From Cyprinodon diabolis (taxonomy: Eukaryota > Chordata > Actinopteri > Cyprinodontiformes > Cyprinodontidae), in contig CM060064.1 in assembly GCA_030533445.1 (NCBI GenBank), positions 5,968,379 through 6,032,378 of the forward strand: DNA of 64,000 bases, given 5' to 3'. A program made the translations under genes and the position numbers. Within the stretch, counting starts at the first letter, position 1. The number at the start of each line of letters is the position of its first letter. A model generated the notes under the pieces. It was not told where the DNA came from, did not search any database, and was given only the letters and a program-made list of their open reading frames with translations. Below are positions 24,284-36,425 of this stretch, piece after piece.

Positions 24284-26341
24284 ATCTCTACGTTTCCATA
24301 TGCTGTCTTATTCTATACCATCTGTTATCGATATTTTTAAATCAATCCCATCTTGGTACAGGACTCATTTCAATGTGGACAATCACACTATTTTAACAGG
24401 TCTAGCCAGCATCTTTACAAGCTCTTTAGCTTCTGATTTAGCATCAATCACCACATTTAATAGTGTAAACACTCATATCTGGTGGCTACAGCCTGCCTTA
24501 TGCAGGCAGATTCAAAGTCAACTACATAAATTCCAAATCAGTCATAGTTCTTGAACAATGCAGTTGGATTTAGTTTATTATTAAAATCGGTTACAGTATT
24601 TCGCAATTGATAAAAGACCATGTGTTGCTGTATGAAACGATTTTCAATCTCCCAAAGCCATTTAATTAAATGGTTATTCTTTTGTTAGCACCCCCCCACA
24701 CATGTTTCAACCAGCTGGGCATAACTTGCAAAACATTAATTTTTTTTAATCTGATTATATTATTGAAACAATATAATCAGTTGGAAATGTGATGCATTTA
24801 GGTTGCTTAATATTAGAAACAAGAAGCAAAAGTACCAATCAACATAATAAAACAAGCCAGTATATTATTAGTACATGGTGGAGGTCTTCCACAGGGGGTC
24901 TTTGACCCCTAGGGGGTCAACAGAGGTACTGCATGGGGGTCAAGAAAGTTTTGGTTGATTTAATTTTTTTTTACTTTCCCACAAGTCATTTTTTTAATTA
25001 ATTGAATGTCTTTAAATACACATTAACATGAATTTAACACACTGTAGTAAACAAATACATGGAGGCAGAAGATTTCCTTTAGTCATCAATGCACACATTC
25101 AGCGACACACAGGAGCTCTTTCAAGCTGGGCACCGTTTCATTTACAACACCTGTCCAATCAAGGAGAAATCTGAATCAGAAATACTTTGATAATCCCAGG
25201 GTGAAATTACTTTTGTAACATTGATCCCTCTGTAATAGATAGACTATAGGACTAGGACACAGTTTCATACAATATAAATGATTAGGGGGTCCCCGCTCCA
25301 TCTCGCCATCAGGGTCCATAACCTGGAAAATGATACACATTATTGGTTATTTTAACATAAATCGTTTGGTAAAATTCAGTTTAGAAATTTTTTGAAAATC
25401 TGCTGAAGCTTCAAACACGAGCTTGCGTTATAATACCATATTAATAAGAAAACCTTTTGATTCTTTAACATTTTTCAAACGAGCCACTTGTGGCTCCGGA
25501 GCCAATGGTGGCAGAACCCTGTCCTAGTGCAACCAGAAGACTAATTATAAATATAATGGAATCTATCAGACAAATATCAGATGAACTAGAGTTTCTTCTT
25601 ACACTGATTACTCTGACATTTAAAATCTGCTGTGATAACATTTTCTAAAAAAAAATAAACAAAGAAGCAGGACAGCGTCAAACAGTCCATTATCTATGGG
25701 AAAATCATTAGTAGCCTTACCAATGTTGTTTCTTACCTGAAACTTGTAAAGGTCTTTAATCTGTTAATACTGATAACTACTATCTTTTCAAAAAACTGAT
25801 GATTAGATATTAGTTTGAAATTAATAGATCTTAATCTTGTTTCCAAGGAAAATGGTTCATAAAAGCAGCATTTGGTAAATGTTTAATAAGGGTAGGCTAA
25901 CCTAGAGTGGAGGGTTAAGGCCAAAGAGAAACATTTCTTATTTTGTAGGGATGTCTCTCAAACATTAAATGAAAGTTTAGCTGATCCTAATATATTCTGG
26001 TTTCTCGATTTCCAGTGATGATTCTGCTTAGCAGTGCGATGAGCCTCAACTCCTGTCCTTGTTTCCTGCATCTGTAAGCCCTGATTAGACTATCGTGTGG
26101 CGTATCTACTTCCCAAAAGCCAATTTACTGTCTTTTAATTTCAATTTATTTTAAATTCATTAAAGGCTGCCTTCTTCGCCTGACTCTCCGCAAACTTCCT
26201 GAATGTTACGTACGTCGCCATGTTGGTTTGCTTCTTTACCTGTAGAGAGCGGTAGTACCATAGATTGTCACTAGAAGGCAAGGAACTGTGCTAGCGTGTA
26301 AATGGTCGTAAGGAACCAAGCTCAGCACTGTTAATTGATCC
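24284..26341. other. Intergenic DNA with a possible transposon remnant
   Basis: Around 24890-25510 the strings ggggtctttgacccctaggg and ccacttgtggctccggagcc look like fragments of dispersed elements seen in other vertebrates, but no paired termini were found. The rest is AT-rich with no gene. Confidence 0.3.
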
Positions 26342-26349
26342 AAGCTTGG

Positions 26350-28335
26350 CAAGGGCGTAGGTTTGATTTGAACTTTGGTAGGGACACTATTGGTCGGGTG
26401 TCATTGGTGCTATGCAATATGCATGCCCTTTTTTATGCTCGATGTGAGCATCTGTACTGATAAGTGGAATTTATTGTTAAAAGAGAAAAGCATCATTTTG
26501 CTACATAAATAAAAAAAATGTAAGCACTACACTCATTAGATGCTGTTTATCAATGTTTGAAGTATCACCGGCTCTGATGAATGTGGAATTAGGACTGTTT
26601 TCCACTTTCAAAATGGTTTCATTTGAACGACTAAGAGAGAAGGTAAATACAATATTTTCTTTTGAAGATGTAGAATTATGCAGAGTTAAACCCCACTCTT
26701 ATATTTTACCTGCTATGCTCTCTCTGTATCAAGTAAAATAATACATTCATTAAGATATTAACTTCACTATAAAAGTTGAACATCTGGGCTGTAGTTACTC
26801 TGTGTAGCCCAATTCAAGTATTTCATCTGGGGCTGAAAAAATGAATCGTATTAATTGATTATTTCAATAATCATCAACTAATTTAGTAATTGATTCATCA
26901 TTAACTGGAGAATAGAGACTCTAAAACATAATAAAAATGTAAAATATGCCTTTCTCCGACAGAGCAACCCACTTAGATCAGTAATTATACCAAAATTGTA
27001 AAAATACAATATATATATATAAGATATATAAGATTAAAAAATGTTTTTGTCTGTCAATATTCTCCACCCAGAACTCCTCATGTGGAAATATTTTAGTTTC
27101 ACCTGGTTTATTTAGACATCACCTGAAGCACTGTAGGGCCAGCTGCTTCACCTACAAGCTGCCCTGCATCTTTATTACTGCATATCTGTGTTTCCTATAA
27201 TCATATAATGTATAAGTGCATTTTTAATAGTAAAGGATTAAATGTAACACAACCTTTTATCACCGTCCTATATTGCTTACTGTCTGACTGTTTAAATAGC
27301 TCCTTATATCTATTTTCTTTTTTAGTGGCATCATCTACAAACACAACACTGAGCATGAGCCTAAGTGTATTAAAATATAAAATCACCTTTAACAATTATA
27401 AAAGACAATATAACACTATCTTATCTGTAATTTAATAATATCCAAAATACACAGCCAGATTCCAGCATTTTTACCAGACATTAATGTTTGTACTAATTTA
27501 CTTATAAACTGTGTGGAAATCTATGTAAGATAAAATCAATGTTAATATTCTTCCTCTGTTTGTTCTTGCCTTATCCTATTTCTAGAAGTATAAATAGTCA
27601 ATTAAATTACTAGTATTATGTGGAACCCTAAGTATGCTTTTTAAACGAAAAATAGCAGATGTTTAGACGCCATTTCTTGTTGTTATACTTTATAAGAGAA
27701 ATAACACCTGCTAATAATTATGCCTGAACTTCCTCAAAGAGTCATCAAAAAATGACAACAGTAATAGCAACTAAATATCGGCTTTTATAGTTGGCTGTGG
27801 CTAAGAATCAGAAATGTTGATGGCTTACAGCCTTTATTTGACCATTTTTCCAGCAGTCTTCAGAACTCCTGGCTGACTCAGAATATTTCGTTTTATAAAA
27901 GAAAAAAAAATGTTTTTGTTTTTTAGTGTACATGATATTCATTTCTTTCTTTTTTTTATTGGGACTTATTTTGTAGCCTAATATTAATTGTAGTAACCGC
28001 AGCATTCTAGTGTGAATACATTTTCAATTTTGTGCTCCAAGCACACGCTGACTAGAAAACAGCCAATCAGAGAGAGAGAAGGCGGAACCTAAGGCAGAAC
28101 AACCAATGAGAGTAGAGTTAAACAGCGCAGCACAGTTCCATGCGCTGCTAGGTGAAAGGGACAGGAGAGACCAGGCAGAGGAACTGCGAGAGGAAAAGAA
28201 GCCACTGCTGCTATAACTACTGCTGTAAATTATAAACATGTTGTTCACATCCAATTATTGGTCGGGACAATTAGGTCGGTTCAAAACTTTGGTAGGGACA
28301 TGTCCCTATGGTCCCTATGCAGACCTACGCCCATG
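26350..28335. mobile_element. hAT-type element, 1986 bp, non-autonomous
   Basis: The left end CAAGGGCGTAGGTTTG and the right end read on the opposite strand (CATGGGCGTAGGTCTG) are inverted termini. The flanking octamers aagcttgg (26342-26349) and aagctcgg (28336-28343) agree at 7 of 8 positions, fitting an 8-bp hAT target duplication with one mutation. The string aactttggtagggaca occurs near both ends in the same orientation. No transposase reading frame remains. The interior is AT-rich and may include an older nested repeat at 26830-27070. Confidence 0.75.
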
Positions 28336-28389
28336 AAGCTCGGCACGTATCAGTTTTCAGAGGGTAACGTAAATGGGGTTTAAGTCTAG

Positions 28390-28804
28390 GGCCCCGTCCA
28401 CACGAAGTCAAAACGAACACGAAACACTAATATTTTCGTCAATATTGCTCTGTTCTTCCTGGAGATATTCCAGAAGAAGAAGATTCTGTTGTAAGCCAGA
28501 CAGCAGGGTGAGTAGCATTAGCAGCAACCATTCAACACAGTACGGTGCCATTGTTGTTGTGATACTGTGTCGCGCATGCGTGTTTAGAGGCGACGCTATG
28601 ACGCATGCGTGTAAAAAAAAAAAAGCGGTTAGAGCTTAAAGATGGAAACGCGAAAACGGCGTTTCAAAATCTTCCCACTCTGAAGGCTGACTAAAAAAAA
28701 GATAGTTTACAGACCCCCCAAACGCCGGCTTCGTGTGGATGAGAGGCTGGTTTGGTGAAAAATTTGTGCGTTTAGGCCAGGGTTCGGCTTCGTGTGGACG
28801 GGCC
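28390..28804 (-). mobile_element. PIF/Harbinger-like non-autonomous element, copy 2 (inverted, shorter)
   Basis: This is the reverse complement of the 22649-23257 element, with about 195 bp missing internally. Both GGCCCCGTCC / GGACGGGCC termini are kept, and it is flanked by TAG at 28387-28389 and 28805-28807. TAG departs from the usual TWA target, so the duplication is weaker evidence than for copy 1. Confidence 0.75.
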
Positions 28805-28807
28805 TAG

Positions 28808-30228
28808 CTTGTACCTTTTGGTTTGATAGCACTCTATGGATCCAACAGTCTTTTATCCAGGAGGGTTACTTTCTTTCTTTCTCTGCTTGCCTGCCTCTCT
28901 TCTTTTAAAATAAGCCAGACTAAAAAGCTATAGACTGGGCAGGTCAGCGGATCACCATATCGCCTGCTCTCAAATAGTTGTTCTCAATACTTTTAACAAG
29001 CATTTCTCAGTCCAGCCTACTAGAACTAAGCACTAGTCCTCAAAACAGTAAAGCAAAGTCGTGTAACAATTTACTCTGGTCAAGCACACTTTTAATGTTC
29101 TGAAAATAATGCAATCCTGCAGCAAAACATACACACTGTTGTGGTTAGAGAAAGAGAAAGTCAAAATAAAATGGTAATCACAAAATAGTTTAAAAAAAGG
29201 GTTCAATCCCACTGGGTAGAGCTGAATAGAAATGAACTCAACAAAGTAATACTAATGTAAAAAGGCCAGTATGTAAGACTCAGATTAGGTTGTTAAGAAA
29301 AACTTTATTCTAACATTTCATCGTCGTGAGTGCAAGGATAGGACCCTTTTCTATTGTAATATGGATGAACGGACTGGCAGAAAGATGAGAAGTGAAGACA
29401 GAAGTCAAATTCTCTTAGATGACATTTTCTCTCTGTGGAAATATCAAGTCAAAGGCGGCTTTTATTTCATTCACTGCCTGAGGGGCAACTATATCTAAGC
29501 CAATGGAAATTATATTGGAGTCTGAGATGAAAAATGGAGAGCTTGAATAACAGAATTATTGACATAATATTTAGATTAAGGCTAAATTCATTTTATTGCA
29601 CTGCAATACATCAGCTCCTCAGTTCTTGTTTGGCAACATAAATTTGATATAATCTATTCTGGATTTAACTATGATAATCATCATCATTTTAGTCATTTGT
29701 AGCTTTGATCCACTGACAATAAAAACAAATGCAGAGTCATACTACCTTGTGCTTGTTTTTTCACAAATTGTTGGGCTGCTTTTGACATTTGGATGTGTTT
29801 AGTGACGGAATCATGATCTGGAAAAAGAGTTTCTCTGTATATTAGTCCTCCTGTGTTTTTTTTCTTCTATTGGACATAAAACAGTTTAGGGTTACTCTAT
29901 CAAATCAAATAAAATTCTTACCCACTGACACATTTTACTCTCATTAGGATTTTTTAACTTGGTGATAATTTTTGTTAGTTTATTTAGTTTAGCATCTTAA
30001 TAAATAGTCGCAATTTGTTTTGTGAAAATATCACTGTTTTTTTATAACATGTCTGATTGAACTGAATAGTTTGAAGTGTGGGAAAAAAAATTTAAAAAAT
30101 CAAAACTTATGTTTTAAATTAAAAAGGCCTAGACTAGTGAAGGAAAAAATGCACTAAGAACAATTTCCCGACTTTCCTTTAAGGCTAATGTGGCATTAGT
30201 CAGATTGATAGGTGCTGTTCGATTTGAA
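28808..30228. other. Intergenic DNA, nothing recognised
   Basis: AT-rich sequence with no gene or paired termini seen. Confidence 0.4.
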
Positions 30229-30447
30229 TTCTATTCAATTCAGTTTATTTATATAGCACCAATTCACAACACATGTCATCTCAAGGCACTTTATAGTTCA
30301 CCAGATCATACAGTCAAATTGATTCAAAGTTTTCTGTCTAAGGAAAACCAGTTGATGGCATCGACTCATTGACTCGAAGGCAATCCCTGACACTAAGCAT
30401 GCTTATAGCGATAGTGGAGAGAAAAAATTTCCTTTTAACTTCCTTAA
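30229..30447 (-). repeat. Family S dispersed repeat, 5'-truncated copy
   Basis: On the minus strand it contains the 3' half of the repeat and ends in the aattgaa-type tail, which appears here as attcaattcagtttatttat. It stops abruptly next to a reverse-transcriptase fragment of opposite orientation. Confidence 0.75.
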
Positions 30448-30454
30448 AACTCCC

Positions 30455-30976
30455 CCCCTGCACATCAACGGTAGATTTGTAGAGCGAGTGGAGTCCTTCA
30501 TATTCCTCGGTATCCACATTTCTGTAGACCTCTCCTGGTCAGCCAGCACCACAGCTCTGGTCAAGAAAGCCCAGCAGCGGCTACACTTCCTGAGGGTGCT
30601 CAGGAAGGAACAACTAAAAAATCAGCAGCCTGTGACCTTCTACTGCTCCACCATCGAGAGCCTGTTGACCTACGTTGTAACAGTGTGGCACTCCAGCTGC
30701 ACAGAGGCCGACAGGAAGCGACTGCAGAGGATGACAAACACTGCACAAAAAATCATCGGCTGCCCTCTGCCCTCTTTGACTGCCATCTACCACTCGCTTA
30801 GTCTCAGTAGGGCCAGCAACATCCTGAGGGATACGACCCACCCCGGCTTCCATCTCTTCAACCTGTTGCCCTCAGGCAGGCACTTTAGGTTAATACGGAC
30901 CAGAACAAACAGACTCAGGGATAGCTTCTTTCCTAAAGCTGTCACCATTTTAAACCTATGCTCGGACTTGCACTAA
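30455..30976 (+). pseudogene. Non-LTR retrotransposon reverse transcriptase, C-terminal fragment
   Basis: The frame encodes about 165 residues with motifs of the region following the RT core of CR1/L2/Rex-like elements: FLGIHISVDLSW, KKAQQRLHFLRVLRK, CPLPSLTAIY and LLPSGRHFRLIRTRTNRL. In fish proteomes this segment is often mislabelled as an AlkB-homologue-8 N-terminal domain. The RT catalytic core, endonuclease and start codon are all missing, so it is a 5'-truncated insertion that ends in LNLCSDLH-stop. Its 3' side abuts the start of a Gypsy-type LTR. Confidence 0.85.
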
Positions 30977-30993
30977 TGTATAGTATATTTATG

Positions 30994-31515
30994 TGTGGCA
31001 CTATTAAATAGTTAAGGTAATTAAAAATAGTAGCACCCCATTTTATTTTGTTGTTTAAGGACCCTTTGTATTATTATGTTGTATTAGTTAAGAGTTTAAG
31101 GTCTGCCAGCAGAGGGCGCTCGGTGCTGCTTGTGCTAGTTGCTGACGCTCTGGCCAGCATTGGATGAAGCAAAGAGGGTGCACAGAGCAGCTGTTTAAAT
31201 CTGATGTATTTTCTGTTCTACAGGTAAGCTGGGTGGTAAACACATGATGTAAAGACAGCAGTAGTCACACCATAAGTGTTTTCGGTAGAAAGAAGGAGAC
31301 CCATGCCGAATGTGTTCTGCTGTAGTGTGTTTTTTTTAAATGCCACACGTGTGAGCTAGCCACGGAGCTGAGTAGTAGACCTCTTTCTGGAATGTTCTAA
31401 ACTAAAAGACTAGCTTAACTACACGGAGACTGTTGCTATCAGTAAAACCACGGAGTTTTGGCTGTAACCTGCAGTGACTGGATGGTAGCATAACCTTCTG
31501 TAAAATCAAGCTGTG
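30994..31515 (+). mobile_element. Probable 5' LTR/leader of a Gypsy-type retrotransposon
   Basis: It begins TGTGGCACTATTAAA, the same 15 nt that follow the polypurine tract at 32749. This is the expected relation between a 5' and a 3' LTR. The boundary with internal sequence is unclear, and no primer-binding site was identified. Confidence 0.55.
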
Positions 31516-31516
31516 G

Positions 31517-32578
31517 AGAGTTTGACAACAAGCTCTTGGCATGGTTGAAAGAACTCTCAGGAATCCAGGGGTCTCCCACAACTCCCTACCACCTCCAGGG
31601 TAATGGACAGGTGCAGAGATTCAGCCGGACCCTGTTGTCCATGTTACGGACCTTGGAAGACAAAGAAAAGGATGATTGAAAAGAGTCACTGGCTAAAGTT
31701 GTTCATGCATACAACTGTACAAAGAGCAAGGCGACAGGTTATTCCCCATATTACCTAATCTTTGGACGTTCACCACGCCTGCCCCTTGACCTGCTCTTCA
31801 ACCTGAGAAAGGACGAGACGCATATGGACTACACTGACTATGTCAGCAGCTGGAAAAAGAGAAAGCAGGAGGCCTACACAGTAGCTTGTGGAACAGCCAC
31901 CAAGGAAGCTGCTCGTGGGAAGGCATACTACGACAGGAAAGTTAAAGGGAGAGAACTTCAGCCTGGTTCTGCCTGGTTCTGCTTCGAAATCTCACTCCCC
32001 GAGGTGGACCTGCAAAGATCCAATCTTATTGGGAGAACCAGGTCTATAAAGTGATGGAGAGGAAAGCAATCGAAAGCCCAGTGTATCGCATCTGTCCTGA
32101 AAATGGTCAGGGGAGAGATAAGGTGGTGCAGAAGAATCTCCTATTGCCCTGTGACTTCCTACCCCTTGAACAGCCACCAGTACAGACTGTTCAGCTGCAG
32201 AGAGATAATTCAACTGTTAAGAGAAAAAATCTGAGCCGTCCCAGTACCCAGCAGCCAGGAAATGGTGACAGTTCCGATGAGGACGACAACTGCACATACC
32301 AGCGGTACCTCAGGCCTGTTCCAGGGAGACGGCAGAACCGGACTCCACTCAACCCTTTGGCAGAGCCGTTTCAGCCTGAACCAAATCTTCACATTCAAGA
32401 AGAGGATGTGCCACTACAGAGCGAAGAGGATGTGCCACTACGGAGCGAAGAGGATTTGCCACTACAGAATGTTAAGGAAGTACGGAAGCAGATTCAGATT
32501 GCAAACCCAGGTGAGACTGACACTGTGAGGCAGCGACCTCAAAGACAAAGTCAGAAACCCCCTTGTACTCAGTTATGA
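31517..32578 (+). pseudogene. Ty3/Gypsy pol, integrase C-terminal part (broken)
   Basis: The translated segment shows the end of an integrase core: a degraded TTPYHLQGNGQVQRFSRTLL (normally HPQGNGQVER) and later AYNCTKSKATGYSPYYLIFG, followed by an RGKAYYDRKVKG stretch of the integrase C-terminal domain. A TGA interrupts the frame near 31676, and another shift occurs near 32030-32050. The downstream frame (32051-32578) carries NLLLPCDFLPL plus a short SEEDVPL repeat. Gag, protease, RT and RNase H are absent, so a large internal deletion joined the leader to the integrase. It is not functional. Confidence 0.8.
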
Positions 32579-32734
32579 CACATTGGGTCAGCCGACTCTG
32601 GTTCAGAGGGACTGTAAGGTGACTAAGACTCAAGTTGTTGGAAGCAATGCCCTCTGGAGACCATGGGCTGTGGGGCTGTGTTAAAAATATAGTTGACTGT
32701 ATTATGAAACCAGAAATGTCAGGAGACATTTAAT

Positions 32735-32763
32735 TTTGTGGGGGAGAGTGTGGCACTATTAAA
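32735..32763 (+). other. Polypurine tract and start of 3' LTR
   Basis: The purine run gtgggggagag is followed directly by TGTGGCACTATTAAA, matching 30994. The LTR then breaks off into transposon-end sequence. Confidence 0.6.
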
Positions 32764-32870
32764 GACTATAAGGCACATATAAACGTCTTTTTTTCCCCTC
32801 AAAATGTGCGGCGCACCCTATAGTGCGGTGCGTCCTATGTGTGTTGTTACTGCAGACGTTGTTGAGACCA
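32764..32870 (+). mobile_element. Pogo-like transposon end, isolated
   Basis: The segment with aaggcacatataaacgtc and gtgcggcgcaccctatagtg is a close relative of 38441-38545, the left part of a pogo-like element. It interrupts the 3' LTR. Only this end is present. Confidence 0.6.
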
Positions 32871-33639
32871 CCATGAGAACGTTAAAGGGGGAAGTGTGGG
32901 CATGGATTGTGTATAAAAGAACAGGTATGTGCTTTGTGCAGAACTCCTCATCTCCTCACTGAGGAGTAAAAGCAAGGGACATTCAGTAAGGGACATTCAG
33001 TAGAATTCTTTATGCTGATTGAGTAAATCACAAAGTTGCTGTCTTCTATGTCAAGCTTCAAGCCAAATTGCACCAGCAGTAGCAGCTGTGATGTGCCTTA
33101 TGTGGGCAAATGTGTATTTTATAAATTAATTTACCATTTCCATATCTGTGTACTTTATTCACAGCAATTCCAAATATATTTTTCCTGATACAATTCTGAT
33201 AAAAATATGTCCTGCATTAAGAGTTGAGCATCCATGACTCCAGGCTCTCAAGTAACAGCTGGAAATCACCACTGGGCAGTAATGCCGAGCTTTTCAGCTT
33301 CGGTCAATTGATAGTTCATGAGGTTGTTCATGACCCTTCTGCAGATTCTCAGTTATTATCCATCCCTCTTATGTATAGTGTGTTTGTATGGGGATGAAAG
33401 GGTCAAAATGTAAGGTATGCCATTGCATCATCTATTCACTATTGCCATATCATTGTTTATTTCTTTCTACATTCTTTGTAATCGTCTGGGGATGAGTGAC
33501 AGGTTATGAGTGAATCCAAGTGTTTTGTTGTAGCTTGTCAGTTTGTTAGCTGTATTGTTGAAGTATATGTTGAAGTGATGGAATCTTTTTCCATTACAGA
33601 CGGAGCATCTGCATACCTTGGCATGACAACGAGTATTAG
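32871..33639. other. Unassigned DNA, possibly LTR remainder
   Basis: The part around 32905-33010 contains tataaaa and a doubled aagggacattcagta and could be further LTR sequence. Beyond that I see nothing. Confidence 0.3.
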
Positions 33640-34075
33640 TAGTGGCTAACTGTATGTGCTCTCTTTCATCCTCTTACATGGGAGCTGGCTTGGAGCTTGT
33701 CTGCCTGGCTGTGTGTTTCCAAGGCAGGGCAGCTGGTTGACAGTTGTCTTTTGTATCTCTGCTTCTGTCTTCTTGAACCAGGCTCAGTGTGAGAACCCCA
33801 GTCGGCCATCTGCCGAGGCCGACTGGGGTTCTCACACTGAGCCTGGTTCTGCTGGAGGCTCATTCCTGTTAAAAGAGAGTTTTCTTTTCCACTGTCACTA
33901 AAGGCATGCTTGGCATGAGGGATTGCTGTCAATGAGTCGATGCAATCAGCTGGTTTAACCAATCAGAAAACCAATCTGACTGTATGACCTGGTTGAATTG
34001 TTTCTGTAAAGTGCCTTGAGATGACATTTGTTGTGAATTCGTGCAAGGTAAATAAATTGAACTGAAATGAAATGA
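33640..34075 (+). repeat. Family S dispersed repeat, copy 3 with internal inverted duplication
   Basis: It matches 7577-8043 and 23265-23755 overall, ending in the aaataaattgaactgaa tail. Part of its middle has been copied in inverted orientation (33776-33848). Confidence 0.8.
33776..33848. repeat. Perfect 32-bp inverted repeat, 9-nt loop
   Basis: Arms 33776-33807 and 33817-33848 are exact reverse complements around the loop atctgccga. Other family S copies have only the right arm, so the left arm is a recent inverted copy. Confidence 0.95.
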
Positions 34076-34077
34076 AG

Positions 34078-34255
34078 TGGTGACGCTTATTTCTGGGGTC
34101 GGATAAAGGAATTAGCAGCTCCAGTAGGAGGGCCCAAACGTCCCTCTCCCCAGCCACTTGGGCCACCTCTTCAGGGGGAATCCCAAGGTGTTTCCAGGCC
34201 AGCAAAGAAACATAGTCCCTAAGGCGTGTCATGGGTAGATAGATAGATAGGTTCT
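34078..34255 (-). pseudogene. Non-LTR retrotransposon ORF2 tail relic
   Basis: The minus-strand frame reads RLRDYVSLLAWKHLGIPPEE and then VAGERDVWALLLELL. I recognise this as the C-terminal end of ORF2 relics scattered in fish genomes. It is short, with no other domain, and ends in a small gata repeat. Confidence 0.5.
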
Positions 34256-35392
34256 TCTTCCAGTCGAACATTATGATACTTTCAAGAATAGATTAATATG
34301 TTTTTGAGGTAGTTGAAATAAATGATAGTTAGGAAAAATGATTATTGTTCGAGTTGCAACTGTTACGCTTAATAACCACCTCTTTTACAGAATGGAGCAA
34401 ATACGTCAGCTCCAGGCCTTCATTCATCTTGAATAAAGCTTCATATCCATTTAAATCTTTTTTTTAATCTTCTTTTGTAATTATTCCTAGAAAGGCCGTA
34501 TGAAATGAATTAAAATGAAACAGCTCAGCCTATGCTCCTGAACCCTTCCATATGTTGCCATATAGATATCAAACCATTTATTAGTGAAACGCTGTCATCT
34601 AGTTGGCAGCGATTAGGCTGCTGGCTTTGGCACTGAGTCAAAAACTAATTCACATGCTAATGTCTTCCAGATCAGGTCTCGCCCCTAAACTGGTTCGCCT
34701 TATTGACTTGATTCCCTGATTGGACAGATGGCCACCTTTCAATATCCCAAACGTCTGTTTGTGTTTTGGCATGTGGTACCGGTGGTGAGGGGCTGTAAAA
34801 AAGGGGAGGCGGGTTGTTGAGGATTCCCTCACTTGTGAATAAACAACAATGATCTCGACAAACAAGGACATTATCTGGCGTGTGAACCTTGATGACTATC
34901 AATAACAGCCATTACTGTCATATGATGTGCTTGAGTTGGTTTTTAATTGCTCTCATTCGACATTGAAAATGGGTATGCTAGTGTGGTGGGTTGGGTTAGA
35001 GGGAGGGGGCAACTCAGGCACTGTATCAGTCGACGCTTAATTGATTTGTCCTCTTGCTTGCCAACACCACAGTCAATACAGTCAAGTGTGCTGAAACCCA
35101 TCAAAGCGGAAGCGAGAAGCGAAGGCACTGAGTGCCGAGGATGAAACAGCTGTTTTTTACACACAGAAAAAGAGGAAAGATGATTTCCATTTTCTGTCGT
35201 GATGATCTGATTTTCTCTCATCCTTCCCCCACACACTTTATTCCCTTACCTCTTGCTCTGCGCTTTTCAGTCTTCTATCCAGCTTTCTGTTTTTGTGCAA
35301 GCCATAAGTCGTCTTCTGCAGAATTTTTGTACAGCTAGGAAATTCTTGTCTAGTTAGGGGTGTGTGCATTTCCAGCTTATTTTGGTAAATGT
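34256..35392. other. Intergenic DNA, nothing recognised
   Basis: No gene or named repeat was supported. Confidence 0.4.
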
Positions 35393-36025
35393 GTTTGTGT
35401 GTGTGTGTGTCACTAGAATGCAAATGTGCCCCCTCCTGTAATGGTTGATCACCTGGCTGGCAAACATCAGTCTTTCAATCTTGCTACAAATACCAATCTA
35501 ACACTCAATATTCTTGAGTCTAAGCCATACTATCGTAACTCTAAAGCCAGCATACACTGTATGATTTTTGGCTGTTTTCGGGCCAATTTTCTAAATTTCT
35601 AAATAAATACCAGGTTGGGTCCGAATTAGCCAGCAGGTGGGTCCGCGGTCCGCTAATCTGTGACCTCTGACCTAGAGTATATTTTTTTAAAGTTTAGGAA
35701 GGGCAGGGCATCCAGGAGAAGAATTTGGCGGTCATGGTTTCTAGTTTCCTTATGAAAAGACAAAGTCACTGGTTCAAATTGTACAACAAAAAGTAAAAAG
35801 CAGGAATACATACTACAGGATGAAAGGAAGGAGAGGAAACCAAAGCAGTTACAGTTCTGAGCTTTAAAGCTAAAAGTTGGGGAAACTTTCACAGAGAAAA
35901 GAGTTAGTAAAGGGTTGTGAATAAGACACATAAATGTGTGGTCATCAGAATTATATCAAAACAATATCTTTTTTTTTTTTTTTTTTTTAAGTCCTTTCCT
36001 GTTTCAATAGTATTAATTCCAGGAG
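35393..36025. repeat. Segmental duplication block A, left copy
   Basis: This stretch is nearly identical, in the same orientation, to 55782-56425, from gtgtgtcactagaatgc to ccaggagtaattt. It contains the ctaaagccagcatacactgt transposon terminus. Small indels distinguish the copies, for example the length of the poly(T) run near 35975. Confidence 0.9.
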
Positions 36026-36227
36026 TAATTTAACTAAAAAAATAAAATAAAAAAAAACCCAGCCTGTTCTTCTTTGACATATTCAATTGCTCCCTAACCA
36101 AACAGAGCTCCGATTTAGGTTAAGGTTGTCTGGTCTTAAAAGCAGCAACATTGCCCACAAGAGGCAAGCAGACATAGTAAAATCATGAGCTAAAAATCAT
36201 TGTTTTATTACGTGAAAATTGGGCAGT

Positions 36228-36363
36228 GATGATCTCTTTCGTCTTCTCCACGTTCAGGATCAGGCTGTTATCTTTGCACCAGCTGCTCCACCTCCTCTCT
36301 CTAGTCCTGGTCATTGACGTCTCTGATGAGGCCCACCACCGTGGTGTCATCTGCAAACTTCAC
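36228..36363 (-). pseudogene. Reverse-transcriptase relic of an L2/CR1-like element
   Basis: The minus strand encodes VKFADDTTVVGLIRDVND followed by a degraded EEVEQL stretch. This includes the RT active-site motif FADD. It is a short isolated piece adjoining the detached protease-unit pseudogene. Confidence 0.6.
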
Positions 36364-36368
36364 ATTTT

Positions 36369-36393
36369 TCAGATATATAAATATACACATGTG

Positions 36394-36425
<32 letters not shown>

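Noticed and set aside
30488..30976. AlkB-homologue-8-like cellular gene
   Set aside because: The motifs are those of the region after the RT core in fish LINEs. The AlkB label is a known mis-annotation of such fragments.
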